A program made the position numbers and the translations under genes. From positions 1 to 32,805 of the forward strand of contig CADACD010000026.1 in NCBI GenBank assembly GCA_902786365.1: DNA of 32,805 nt, given 5' to 3'. Positions 25,118 through 32,805 of the stretch are shown here, piece by piece. This DNA comes from an uncultured Lachnospiraceae bacterium (lineage in GTDB: Bacteria > Bacillota > Clostridia > Lachnospirales > Lachnospiraceae). The notes beneath the pieces are model-generated. The model worked only from the letters and a program-made list of their open reading frames with translations, ran no database searches and was not told the origin of the DNA. Every line of letters begins with the position of its first letter. The first letter of the stretch is position 1.

Positions 25118-26446
25118 GTGAAGAAAATCAAAGTGCCAAAGAATGTAAAATTAATTATCAATCTGTTAGAAAAGAATGGATTTGAGGCGTATGCAGTTGG
25201 AGGATGTGTAAGAGATGCAGTGCTTTTAAGGAAACCGAATGACTGGGACATCACTACATCTGCATTGCCGGAAGATGTAAAAAAAATATTTAACCGGACC
25301 ATAGATACAGGAATCAAACACGGAACGGTCACTGTCATGATTGAAAAGACAGGGTATGAAGTCACAACATATAGAATAGATGGTGAGTATGAGGATGGAA
25401 GACACCCGAAGAGTGTTGAATTTACAAGAAACCTTATCGAAGATTTAAAACGCAGGGATTTTACCATTAATGCGATGGCGTATAATGACAGGGTTGGAAT
25501 TGTAGATGAATTTGGGGGGATATCCGATTTGGAAAATCACTTGATAAAATGTGTGGGAAATCCGACAGACAGATTCAATGAAGATGCTTTAAGGATACTC
25601 AGGGCAGTGAGATTTGCAGCAGTTCTGGGATTTGAGATAGAGGAAAATACGAAAAGTGCTATCATAGAGTTGGCAGAAAATCTTAATAAAATAAGCAAAG
25701 AGCGAATACAGGCAGAATTGGAAAAACTGATGATGTCAAAAAACCCGGGACTTCTTGAGTGTGCTAGACAGACAGGGATAACGAAAGTGATATTTGATGA
25801 GGTTGACAGACTTTATGGAGCCGGTATGCTTGATAAGGTTCTGAAACTGGTAAATGATATGCCTCCAAAACATAACTTAAGATGGGCAGGGATACTTGTC
25901 ATGGCTGACAGACAACGTGCCGCACAGATTTTAAAAGATTTTAAATTTGATAATAAGACGGTAAACGTAGTATCGAGAATAGTGGCAGCAGCAAAGCGGC
26001 CCCTGCCGGCTGACAGGGCAGGGGTAAGGAGAGATATCTATGAAATAGGTGAAGATATTTATGAAGAATATCTCGAATTTATGAAAGTCTATCTGGCGTC
26101 GGAGCTTGTAGAGAAAATGAAAGGAATCGGAGAAAAAATTTTGGCAGATGTCAGTTCCGGGTCGGGTAGTATGGAAAACAGACAGGAAAATGTTCCGTAT
26201 AAAACAATAGAATATGATGATATCCTCAATGAATATAAGGATATTATTGAAAAAAAAGAATGTATTTCATATAAAATGCTTGCAGTAAATGGAAAAGATA
26301 TGATTGAACTTGGAATCGAGCGTGGAGAAAAGGTGGGAGATATGCTGAGTCAGCTTTTATACAAAGTGCTTGAGGATAGCAGCCTCAATGACAGAAAAAC
26401 GCTGCTTGATTTTGCATGCAGTGTGACAAGTCGAGACAGCAGGTGA
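25118..26446 (+). CDS. cca: CCA-adding tRNA nucleotidyltransferase
   Basis: Adds or repairs the 3' CCA end of tRNAs. The 442-aa class II enzyme has the head motif AVGGCVRDAVLLRKPNDWDI with the D-x-D metal acids, the flexible loop GTVTVMIEKTGYEVTTYR, the ribose motif RRDFTINAMAYN and the EDALRILRAVRFAA motif that selects nucleotides, then helical body and tail domains. The C-terminal 110 residues include a Ser/Gly/Asn linker and a tRNA_NucTran2_2-like end (YKMLAVNGKDMIELGI). It starts with GTG 4-6 bases after AGGTGA; an ATG two bases upstream is followed at once by a stop. Confidence 0.94.
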   Translation: MKKIKVPKNVKLIINLLEKNGFEAYAVGGCVRDAVLLRKPNDWDITTSALPEDVKKIFNRTIDTGIKHGTVTVMIEKTGYEVTTYRIDGEYEDGRHPKSVEFTRNLIEDLKRRDFTINAMAYNDRVGIVDEFGGISDLENHLIKCVGNPTDRFNEDALRILRAVRFAAVLGFEIEENTKSAIIELAENLNKISKERIQAELEKLMMSKNPGLLECARQTGITKVIFDEVDRLYGAGMLDKVLKLVNDMPPKHNLRWAGILVMADRQRAAQILKDFKFDNKTVNVVSRIVAAAKRPLPADRAGVRRDIYEIGEDIYEEYLEFMKVYLASELVEKMKGIGEKILADVSSGSGSMENRQENVPYKTIEYDDILNEYKDIIEKKECISYKMLAVNGKDMIELGIERGEKVGDMLSQLLYKVLEDSSLNDRKTLLDFACSVTSRDSR

Positions 26447-26552
26447 TAAGAAAAAATGTATATTCTGTAGTCGGTAAGAAATGATATTTTATGAATTGCA
26501 AAACATATTTAGCACAATTCCCTCATATGATATGCATAAGGGAGGTGTTTAT

Positions 26553-27542
26553 GTGGAAAACAAGAACACAGACATTTTGTATCAATATGGATTAGAGACT
26601 ATCAAAACGGGAAGGTGCAGAGGCGCTGTTGCGGCTTATACAGATGAAGGAATATTTCTGATAAGAGCATTCTCAGGAAATGTAAAACGCCTTGAATTGG
26701 AAGAGAAACTTTTAGACATCATTTCGCAGACAAATAAGATTTATACAGATAACATAATAAGAAATGAAGCCGGTGAGCTGATAAGCGAAGATGAAGCCGG
26801 AAAGAAGTTTATTGTTAGAAAATGGTATAATGCGACAGATTGTGACTTGAAAAATCATAGTCATATCATCAGGGCAGTGAAAGCACTTGCATTACTTCAT
26901 AATATTATGAATGAAAACAGTATTAATGATGTGCATAGTGACGATAAACTCGTGAAAGAATTTGATAGACATAATATGGAACTTAAGCGGGCAAGAAATT
27001 ATATACGTTCCAAGCGTAAAAAGAATGAGTTTGAGCTGATGATTATTGGAAGTTTTGATGAATTCTTTGCAGACGGAGAAGAGGTATGCCGGCTGGCAGA
27101 TATGATTCATATCGAAGAATTAATTAAAAATGAAATAAAAAATAAAAGAATGATGCATGGAGCATATAACTACCATAATGTACTTTTTGTGGAAGAAAAG
27201 GGAAGAACAGATGTGCTTGTTACTAATTTTGACAGAGTAAGGTGCGGAGTGCAGATAAGGGATTTATATGATTTTATGCGAAAGGTTCTAGAAAAGAATT
27301 CATGGGATATCAAACTTGGGAATGAGATAATAGAGGAATATTTAAAAGTCAGAACAGTCAGTGAACAGGAACTTCAATATCTGCGGCTGAAACTGAAATA
27401 TCCCGAAAAGTACTGGAAACTTCTGAACCATTATTATAACAATAATAAGGCATGGATTCCGGATAAGGATATAGAAAAACTGAAACAAGTTATCATGCAG
27501 CATGAAAAAAGACTTGCATTTGTAAACTCTGTTAAAATATAG
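26553..27542 (+). CDS. CotS-family spore-coat kinase-like protein, probably catalytically inactive
   Basis: A 329-aa protein of the CotS/YsxE group (choline/aminoglycoside kinase fold). The C-terminal half is diagnostic: GVQIRDLYDFMRKVLEKNSW, then YPEKYWKLLNHYYNNNKAW. The catalytic loop, normally HGDxxxHN, reads HGAYNYHNVLF with Ala204 in place of the catalytic Asp, and the metal motif DFD reads NFD (225-227), so kinase activity is doubtful. CotS proteins sit in the spore coat of sporulating Firmicutes; whether this organism sporulates cannot be told. The frame extends 24 codons upstream, but GGGAGGTG is correctly spaced only for the GTG at 26553. Confidence 0.82.
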   Translation: MENKNTDILYQYGLETIKTGRCRGAVAAYTDEGIFLIRAFSGNVKRLELEEKLLDIISQTNKIYTDNIIRNEAGELISEDEAGKKFIVRKWYNATDCDLKNHSHIIRAVKALALLHNIMNENSINDVHSDDKLVKEFDRHNMELKRARNYIRSKRKKNEFELMIIGSFDEFFADGEEVCRLADMIHIEELIKNEIKNKRMMHGAYNYHNVLFVEEKGRTDVLVTNFDRVRCGVQIRDLYDFMRKVLEKNSWDIKLGNEIIEEYLKVRTVSEQELQYLRLKLKYPEKYWKLLNHYYNNNKAWIPDKDIEKLKQVIMQHEKRLAFVNSVKI

Positions 27543-27645
27543 AAGTGAATAGTGATAAGTGATTAGAGACAATACAATGAATGATGAAAAAGAGCAGTCA
27601 GATGTTAAGGATATATTAAATATTGGAAAATTAGCAGACTATTTT

Positions 27646-27674
27646 TTGACTTTATCCATAAAATAGTATATAAT
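27646..27674 (+). promoter_or_regulatory. Promoter of the phosphoglucomutase gene
   Basis: TTGACT (27646-27651), 17-base spacer, perfect TATAAT (27669-27674), about 115 bases before the gene. The 247-base gap holds no supported gene. Confidence 0.8.
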
Positions 27675-27789
27675 TGTTTTTGATTTTTGTTAATTGCAGG
27701 TTATTGTTCGAGATAGAATAGAGAATCGGAATTTCAATATTTAAGGCAGAATCTGTATAATTATTTGCGGACTGCAGGAGGTAAACAGG

Positions 27790-29523
27790 ATGAACTATAA
27801 AGAACTTTACAATGAATGGCTTAGTAATCCTTATTTTGATGAAGAGACAAAAAAAGAGTTAAAAGCATTAAGTGAAGATGACAACGAAATAAAAGAAAGA
27901 TTTTATAAAGAGCTTGAGTTTGGTACTGCCGGACTTAGAGGTGTCATTGGTGCAGGTATCAATAGAATGAATGTATACACAGTCAGAAGAGCCACACAAG
28001 GACTTGCGAATTATATATTAAAAGTTTCGGACGGGGCTAAAGGTGTTGCAATTGCATATGATTCAAGAAGAATGTCACCGGAATTTGCCGATGTTGCTGC
28101 ATTATGTCTGAATGCAAATGGAATTAAGGCGTATGTGTTTGATAGTTTGAGACCTACACCGGAATTGTCATTTGCGGTAAGGGAACTTTCGTGCATTGCA
28201 GGAATCAATATTACAGCCAGCCACAACCCGCCTGAATATAACGGATATAAAGTGTATTGGGAAGACGGTGCACAGATTACACCGCCTCACGATACAGGTA
28301 TTATGACTGAGGTAAAGGCAGTGACAGATTTTGCGGCATGCAAGACGATGAATAAAGAAGAAGCAATTGAGAAGGGGTTATATAATGTCATTGGAGATAC
28401 GATAGATGACAGATATATGGAGGAACTTAAAAAACAGGTAAAACGTCAGGACTGCATAGATGCAAAGCAGAGTGAACTTAAGATTGTATATACACCGCTT
28501 CATGGAACCGGAAACATTCCAGCAAGAAGGATTTTGAAGGAACTTGGTTTTGAAAATGTATATGTTGTTCCTGAGCAGGAACTGCCTGATGGTGAATTCC
28601 CGACAGTAAGTTATCCGAATCCGGAAGCAGCAGAGGCATTTGAACTGGCCCTAGCACTTGCAAAAGAAAAAGATGCAGACCTTGTTCTTGCGACAGATCC
28701 TGATGCGGATAGACTTGGTGTCTATGTAAAAGATGATAAGACAGGTGAATATATCACACTAACAGGTAATATGTCAGGATGTCTTCTTGCAGATTATGAA
28801 TTGTCGCAGATTAAGGAACAGAGAGGTATACCAAAAGATGGTGCCCTCATCAAAACGATTGTTTCAACAAATATGGCAGATGCTATTGCACAGTATTATG
28901 GTGTTCAGCTGATAGAAGTGCTGACAGGTTTTAAATATATTGGACAGCAGATACTTGGATTTGAGACAAAAGGCGAAGGCGAGTATCTTTTTGGATTTGA
29001 GGAAAGCTATGGATGTCTGATTGGAACACATGCCAGAGATAAAGATGCGATAGTTGCGACAATGGCATTATGTGAGGCAGCTGCTTATTACAAAACAAAG
29101 AATATGACACTTTGGGATGCCATGATAGAAATGTATGATAAGTATGGCTACTATAAAGACGGTATTCAGTCAATCACACTCAAAGGTATTGAGGGATTAA
29201 ACAAGATTCAGGAAATATTAGAAACACTTAGAAATAATACTCCTGAAAGTTTCGGAGGCTATAAAGTAATTGCAGCAAGAGATTATAAAATGAATACGAT
29301 TAAAGATATAGCAACAGGAGAGGTAAGACCGACGGGACTTCCAACTTCCAATGTGTTATATTATGACCTTGAGGATGGAGCATGGCTTTGTGTAAGACCT
29401 TCAGGTACAGAACCAAAGGTCAAATTTTATTATGGTGTAAAGGGAACTTCTATTGAAAATGCGAATGAATTATCAGATAAGCTGGGAAAAGAAGTTGTTG
29501 ACATGATTAACCGTATGATATAA
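27790..29523 (+). CDS. pgcA: Alpha-phosphoglucomutase / phosphomannomutase family
   Basis: Interconverts glucose-1-phosphate and glucose-6-phosphate (possibly also mannose phosphates) in the cytoplasm, linking glycogen/starch breakdown and UDP-glucose synthesis to glycolysis. The 577-aa length and the opening FYKELEFGTAGLRGVIGAGI are those of the PgcA-type enzyme. The phospho-serine is S144 in TASHNPPEYNGYK, the metal loop is D303-P-D305-A-D307-R in ATDPDADRLG, the sugar loop GFEESYG and the phosphate loop RPSGTEPKVKFY are intact. GCAGGAGG is upstream of the ATG, and a strong promoter drives it. Confidence 0.94.
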   Translation: MNYKELYNEWLSNPYFDEETKKELKALSEDDNEIKERFYKELEFGTAGLRGVIGAGINRMNVYTVRRATQGLANYILKVSDGAKGVAIAYDSRRMSPEFADVAALCLNANGIKAYVFDSLRPTPELSFAVRELSCIAGINITASHNPPEYNGYKVYWEDGAQITPPHDTGIMTEVKAVTDFAACKTMNKEEAIEKGLYNVIGDTIDDRYMEELKKQVKRQDCIDAKQSELKIVYTPLHGTGNIPARRILKELGFENVYVVPEQELPDGEFPTVSYPNPEAAEAFELALALAKEKDADLVLATDPDADRLGVYVKDDKTGEYITLTGNMSGCLLADYELSQIKEQRGIPKDGALIKTIVSTNMADAIAQYYGVQLIEVLTGFKYIGQQILGFETKGEGEYLFGFEESYGCLIGTHARDKDAIVATMALCEAAAYYKTKNMTLWDAMIEMYDKYGYYKDGIQSITLKGIEGLNKIQEILETLRNNTPESFGGYKVIAARDYKMNTIKDIATGEVRPTGLPTSNVLYYDLEDGAWLCVRPSGTEPKVKFYYGVKGTSIENANELSDKLGKEVVDMINRMI

Positions 29524-29608
29524 GACTACAGATTAAGAAGGAAAGCTTATCAAATTACAGGAACAGACTAATTGCATAATCACACTCTAATGAAAAGGAG
29601 ATATGTAT

Positions 29609-30007
29609 ATGGCAGATAAATTATTGTGGCAGGATAGAAAAAGAATTATATTCGGATTGCCTTGGACATTTACAAAGTACAAGTTATATGAAGAAAAATT
29701 TCAGATATGTACAGGTTTTCTTAATAAGAAAGAAGAGGAAATCAGATTGTACAGAATAATGGATACTACATTACAGAAGTCATTTGGACATAGAATATTC
29801 GGACTTGGTACAATAAAAGTGAATTCTGCTGATAAGACGACACCGGAGTTTTTTATACAAAATGTGAAAAGACCAGATTATGTCCGTGATTTATTGTCAG
29901 ATAAAGTAGAAGCAGCGAGAATGAAACACAGAGTATCCGGACGTGAATATATGATGACAGATGATGATGATGATGATGACCATGATGACCATGATGACCA
30001 TCATTAA
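29609..30007 (+). CDS. Bacterial PH-domain protein with Asp/His-rich tail
   Basis: A 132-aa cytoplasmic protein whose first ~110 residues match the bacterial PH (YdbS-like, bPH_2) pattern: LPWTFTKYKLYEEKFQICTG, then EEIRLYRIMDTTLQKS, FGLGTIKV and PEFFIQNVKRPDYVRDLL. It has no membrane helices, unlike YdbS. The last 15 residues are only Asp and His (seven Asp, then HDDHDDHH), a likely divalent-metal ligand cluster. AAGGAG is 8 bases before the ATG at 29609; the ATG two codons earlier is too close. It precedes the lipoprotein gene by 64 bases. Confidence 0.82.
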   Translation: MADKLLWQDRKRIIFGLPWTFTKYKLYEEKFQICTGFLNKKEEEIRLYRIMDTTLQKSFGHRIFGLGTIKVNSADKTTPEFFIQNVKRPDYVRDLLSDKVEAARMKHRVSGREYMMTDDDDDDDHDDHDDHH

Positions 30008-30071
30008 CATGCAGCATTAAAATATGAAAACTTTAAGGATATTGTAAAATGTGAAAGGTTTGGTACAAATT

Positions 30072-30833
30072 ATGAAGAAAAAATTGTTGATTTTAGCAGG
30101 AACAATGATGTTATCTTTATCAGTATTATTGGCAGCATGTTCGATGCCGGGAAGAACAGTAGATATATCATCAGATGATTCGAAGCAGGAAGAAGAGAGT
30201 ACGAAGAAATCCGGAAAAGATGATGAAGAAGAGACAACAAAGAAGTCTAAAAAAGATGACAAGGAAGAAACTACAACAAAGAAATCCGGGAAAGATGATG
30301 ATGATGATGACGATGAGGAAGAAACAACAAAGAAGTCAAAAAAGGATGAGGAAGAGACAACAAAGAAATCTTCTGATAATAATGTGAAAACAGGATGGAA
30401 GAAATATTCCGGAACAGGTTACTCCCTCTACATTGATGATTCAAAATGGACTAAGATGAATGCTTCCGGTACGGAATTAGGTTTTGCACATCTCGGAACA
30501 TCTGCCAACGGATTTTCAGAAAATATTAACACAATTGTTCAGGATACATCAGGATACGATTTGGATCTTGAAGGATATAAAGATCTATCATTAGAACAGT
30601 ATGATCAGCTTGGTTATACATTAATCAGCATTAAAGAGATGACTGTAAATGGGCAGAAGGGATATTATGTTATTACATCAACAGAAGAGAATGATATCGT
30701 ATGTATGTGTGCACAGTATTTTACAATGATTGACAAAGATGCCTATGTATTCACTTTTGTCGCAGATGAAGATGATTTTGAAGATATGGAAGATGAAGTA
30801 ATTGAAATATTTGAAACAATAGAGTTTGAATAA
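30072..30833 (+). CDS. Lipoprotein with Lys/Asp/Glu/Thr repeat linker
   Basis: A 253-aa lipoprotein: signal peptide MKKKLLILAGTMMLSLSVLL with lipobox LAAC, then a highly charged spacer of about 65 residues built from five variants of EETTKKSGKDD, with a run of seven Asp, and a C-terminal globular domain of about 145 residues (TGYSLYIDDSKWTKM to FETIEFE) that resembles PsbP-like or DUF1795-like lipoprotein domains. It would be tethered outside the membrane with the linker spanning the wall. The start is inferred from the signal peptide; a GTG 21 bases upstream is also in frame. A strong terminator follows. Confidence 0.8.
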   Translation: MKKKLLILAGTMMLSLSVLLAACSMPGRTVDISSDDSKQEEESTKKSGKDDEEETTKKSKKDDKEETTTKKSGKDDDDDDDEEETTKKSKKDEEETTKKSSDNNVKTGWKKYSGTGYSLYIDDSKWTKMNASGTELGFAHLGTSANGFSENINTIVQDTSGYDLDLEGYKDLSLEQYDQLGYTLISIKEMTVNGQKGYYVITSTEENDIVCMCAQYFTMIDKDAYVFTFVADEDDFEDMEDEVIEIFETIEFE

Positions 30834-30875
30834 GAAGAAACTGTTTGCAATAGAGCAGGAAATATTTGAGGTTTA

Positions 30876-30928
30876 AAATGTCTTTGGAACTAATCCGGTT
30901 ATGGGATTTGTTCTGAAGGCATTTTTTT
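30876..30928 (+). terminator. Rho-independent terminator after the lipoprotein gene
   Basis: AAATGTCTTTGGAAC (30876-30890) pairs with GTTCTGAAGGCATTT (30910-30924) with one mismatch and two wobbles; an inner AATCC/GGATT extends the stem. Seven T follow. It separates the lipoprotein unit from the amylase unit. Confidence 0.88.
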
Positions 30929-30975
30929 GTTATTGACTTCATTTCTGTTGATTCAATACTTTTGTGAATAATGTA

Positions 30976-31005
30976 TAGACATTTTTAAATAAGATATGTT
31001 AATAT
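30976..31005 (+). promoter_or_regulatory. Putative promoter of the amylase transcript
   Basis: TAGACA (30976-30981) and TGTTAATAT, an extended -10 (TAATAT at 31000-31005), with an 18-base spacer. Weaker alternatives exist in this AT-rich stretch. Confidence 0.4.
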
Positions 31006-31046
31006 ATGGATGAAACATAAAATTTTAATTGTATTGAGGTAAAAAA

Positions 31047-31065
31047 TTGGGTAATAATTACCAAA
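31047..31065. promoter_or_regulatory. Operator-like palindrome before the amylase fossil
   Basis: GGTAAT-A-ATTACC (31050-31062) is a perfect 6+1+6 palindrome, extending imperfectly to TTG...CAAA. It lies between the putative promoter and the AGGAGGAGG ribosome site, the position of a repressor operator. It resembles the size of LacI/MalR-type sites but lacks their central CG. Confidence 0.45.
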
Positions 31066-31091
31066 TGTAAAAAAGGAGGAGGATATTTCAA

Positions 31092-31285
31092 ATGTGAAAA
31101 TTGAAGAGAGTAGCGTCAAGGGTTGCGGCACTTTTTACTTGCGTGTTCGGGGGCTTTTCATCATATTATTAAAGAACATCACAAGTAATGTTTTGGGAAT
31201 GGTACAAGCACAGGCTGCTACTACGGAAACTGTTAACGCTGATGTTTTTTCATGGGATAATGCATCGGTTTATTTTTTACTTACA
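31092..31285 (+). pseudogene. Fossil 5' end of a second secreted alpha-amylase gene
   Basis: A very strong ribosome site (AGGAGGAGG) is followed at good distance by ATG then TGA. Reading past this stop in the same frame gives KLKRVASRVAALFTCVFGG, a signal-peptide start, which then hits a stop. One frame over, the sequence continues as MVQAQAATTETVNADVFSWD and NASVYFLLT: a signal cleavage site followed by the first beta strand of GH13 amylases of the W-D-N-A-x-V-Y-F-x-L-T-D-R-F type. The similarity ends exactly there, and 40 bases later the intact amylase begins, in the same frame as the second half. So a nonsense codon, a frameshift and a large deletion have destroyed an earlier amylase gene, leaving its leader in front of the present one. 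Confidence 0.72.
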
Positions 31286-31324
31286 AATATAATTGAAAGA
31301 AAAATCAAGGAGGAAAGTTTAGTT

Positions 31325-32805
31325 ATGCATCATATTAAAAAAGGAGTCAGTCTATTTTTGGCAATGTTAATGACAGTGCTTGCGTTTGCAGCAAATTTTA
31401 CATTTGTAACACAGAAAACAGAAGTACTTGCAGCTAGCTCAAATGAGTATGGGCTTGTGGACAATATCCAAGATGGAACAATACTTCATTGTTTCGACTG
31501 GACATATAATGATATCAAAGCCGAACTGAAAAATATTGCTGAAGCAGGATTTACATCAGTTCAGACATCCCCGGCACAGCCGGGTGGTGGAAGCGGTGTA
31601 TGGTGGTGGTTATACCAGCCGCTTGGATTCTATGTTGGAACAAATGATCTCGGAACAAAAGCAGAGTTACAGGCTCTTTGTGAGGAGGCAGAGAAATATG
31701 GCATTAAGGTTATCGTTGACGTTGTTGCCAACCATCTTGCCGGAGAGCATTCAAGCATTCAGAATGATTTGAAGGATTCACAGTTTTGGCATAAATATGG
31801 CTCTGTATCAAGCTGGGCAGACCGTTATCAGGTTATCAATGGTGAGATAGGAATGCCTGATCTTAATTCAGAAAATTCTTATGTACAGCAGGTAGTAAAA
31901 AATTATATCAATGAATTAAAGGGTATTGGTGTAGATGGTATAAGATGGGATGCTGCAAAGCATATCGGACTTCCTAGTGAGGGCTGTAATTTCTGGCCGG
32001 TAGTAACAAGTGCAGGTCTGTACAATTATGGCGAAATCTTAGGAGGACCAGATGACAGAAAAAGTGGCAATGAAGGTCTTATGAAAGAATATACCAACTA
32101 CATGTCAGTTACAGACAGTAACTATGGAAAGACACTGAGAGATTCATTTAATTCAGGAAATGCACCTGATTCATATGGAAACTGGGTTGCTCGTGGAATC
32201 TCAAATAACAAAGTGGTTTATTGGGGAGAGAGTCATGATACATGGTCAAATAACAAAGACTGGGGATATTCTAATGAAATGAGCCAGAATGTTATCGATC
32301 GTGCTTATGCGATTGCAGCAAGTCGTAATGAAATCACTGCATTGTATTTTTCAAGACCGGCATCCACAGTAAAAAATAATATCAAAGCAGGACAAAAAGG
32401 AAGCACACACTTTACAAGTCCTGAAGTCGCAGCAGTCAATCATTTCCATAATGCGATGGTTGGACAGAGTGACTATTATGTAAAATCAAACAACTGTGCT
32501 GTTGTCTGTAGAAAATCAGGTGCAGTTATTGTAAAAGGAAGTGGTGGAAGAGGAAGCGTTTCTGTTGCAAATGGCGGTGGAACTACAACACCTGGTACAT
32601 ACAAAGATGAAATTACAGGAAATGAATTCACAGTAACATCAACAACAATTACAGGACAGGTAGGAGATTCTGGTATAGCAGTTATTTATAATGCAAAGCC
32701 TGTTCCAACAACTCCTACACCTACAATTTCAAAACAGGGTGGAAGTTTTTCTTCTGATACATTGACACTTACATTAGGTTTAAAGAATGCAACAAGTGGT
32801 ACATA
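31325..32805 (+). CDS. Secreted alpha-amylase, AmyE-like GH13 (3' end outside window)
   Basis: Hydrolyses internal alpha-1,4 bonds of starch outside the cell. A signal peptide (KKGVSLFLAMLMTVLAFAA, cleavage probably near VLAA) leads into a GH13 catalytic domain close to Bacillus AmyE: GTILHCFDWTYNDIKAEL, VWWWLYQPLGFYVGTNDLGT, KVIVDVVANHL, D209 nucleophile in GIRWDAAKHI, E237 acid in YGEILGG and D305 in GESHDTW. After about residue 430 a Thr/Pro linker (VPTTPTPTISK) begins a further domain, possibly starch binding, cut by the window edge (494 codons seen). AAGGAGGAAA lies upstream of the ATG. The frame is open 77 codons further back to a GTG, through the fossil, but the signal peptide supports this start. 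Confidence 0.93.
   Translation, partial: MHHIKKGVSLFLAMLMTVLAFAANFTFVTQKTEVLAASSNEYGLVDNIQDGTILHCFDWTYNDIKAELKNIAEAGFTSVQTSPAQPGGGSGVWWWLYQPLGFYVGTNDLGTKAELQALCEEAEKYGIKVIVDVVANHLAGEHSSIQNDLKDSQFWHKYGSVSSWADRYQVINGEIGMPDLNSENSYVQQVVKNYINELKGIGVDGIRWDAAKHIGLPSEGCNFWPVVTSAGLYNYGEILGGPDDRKSGNEGLMKEYTNYMSVTDSNYGKTLRDSFNSGNAPDSYGNWVARGISNNKVVYWGESHDTWSNNKDWGYSNEMSQNVIDRAYAIAASRNEITALYFSRPASTVKNNIKAGQKGSTHFTSPEVAAVNHFHNAMVGQSDYYVKSNNCAVVCRKSGAVIVKGSGGRGSVSVANGGGTTTPGTYKDEITGNEFTVTSTTITGQVGDSGIAVIYNAKPVPTTPTPTISKQGGSFSSDTLTLTLGLKNATSGT

Noticed and set aside
27577-27666. 29-codon open frame before phosphoglucomutase
   Set aside because: No ribosome site, overlaps the -35 box of a strong promoter, no recognisable product.
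31536-31772. 78-aa open frame inside the amylase gene
   Set aside because: It is out of frame with a clear GH13 catalytic domain and lacks a ribosome site.
31094-32805. N-terminally extended amylase from GTG 31094
   Set aside because: The frame is open, but the 77 added codons are remnants of another gene and would bury the signal peptide; the ATG at 31325 has its own AAGGAGG.

Overview
The window is AT-rich (I judge roughly 36% GC, not counted) and almost every gene runs on the + strand with AGGAGG-type ribosome binding sites, simple TTGACA/TATAAT promoters and frequent GTG or TTG starts. Gene content (SAM-I riboswitch before metK, CBS/DRTGG-type family II pyrophosphatase, CotS-type kinase-like protein, TcaA-like membrane protein, GH133 debranching enzyme, secreted GH13 amylase) points to a Gram-positive gut-type Firmicute of the Lachnospiraceae (Butyrivibrio / Roseburia / Agathobacter neighbourhood). 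This is inferred from protein style, not from a marker gene.

Layout. 1-620: tail of a tyrosine recombinase with a damaged active-site box, its terminator, an inverted repeat, a 29-bp direct repeat in two copies and a second terminator; this looks like the right edge of an integrated element. 686-4693: tadA, a glycogen debranching enzyme and a class I SAM methyltransferase. 4730-14245: an envelope block with a single-pass 810-aa exported protein ending in a C39-peptidase-like domain, a TcaA-like exported protein, a tail-anchored coiled-coil protein, then a MoxR AAA+ ATPase, a DUF58 protein, a multi-TM protein with a DUF4129-like tail but no transglutaminase domain, and a small four-helix membrane protein. 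14281-18732: regulated pyrophosphatase, a flavin-reductase-like protein with a repetitive basic tail, and a stand-alone OLD-family ATPase/TOPRIM protein. 18833-22510: shikimate-kinase-like protein, murA, SAM-I riboswitch and metK. 22566-25035: a hairpin element and a sensor kinase/response regulator pair. 25118-29523: cca, a CotS-like (probably inactive) kinase and phosphoglucomutase. 29609-30833: a PH-domain protein with an Asp/His tail and a lipoprotein with a Lys/Asp/Glu/Thr repeat linker. 30876-32805: a strong terminator, a palindrome, the fossil 5' end of one amylase gene, and an intact secreted AmyE-like alpha-amylase that runs off the window.

Functionally, the debranching enzyme, phosphoglucomutase and amylase form an alpha-glucan theme (extracellular starch cleavage, internal glycogen breakdown, glucose-1-P/6-P interconversion), although they are not adjacent. 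The 4.7-14.2 kb block is the best candidate for a poorly described system: a MoxR/DUF58 module whose usual transglutaminase partner lacks its enzyme domain, lying downstream of three membrane-anchored proteins. The second most telling spot is 31092-31285, where an old amylase start region (RBS, signal peptide, first beta strand) survives in broken form and is joined in frame to the upstream region of the present amylase gene.
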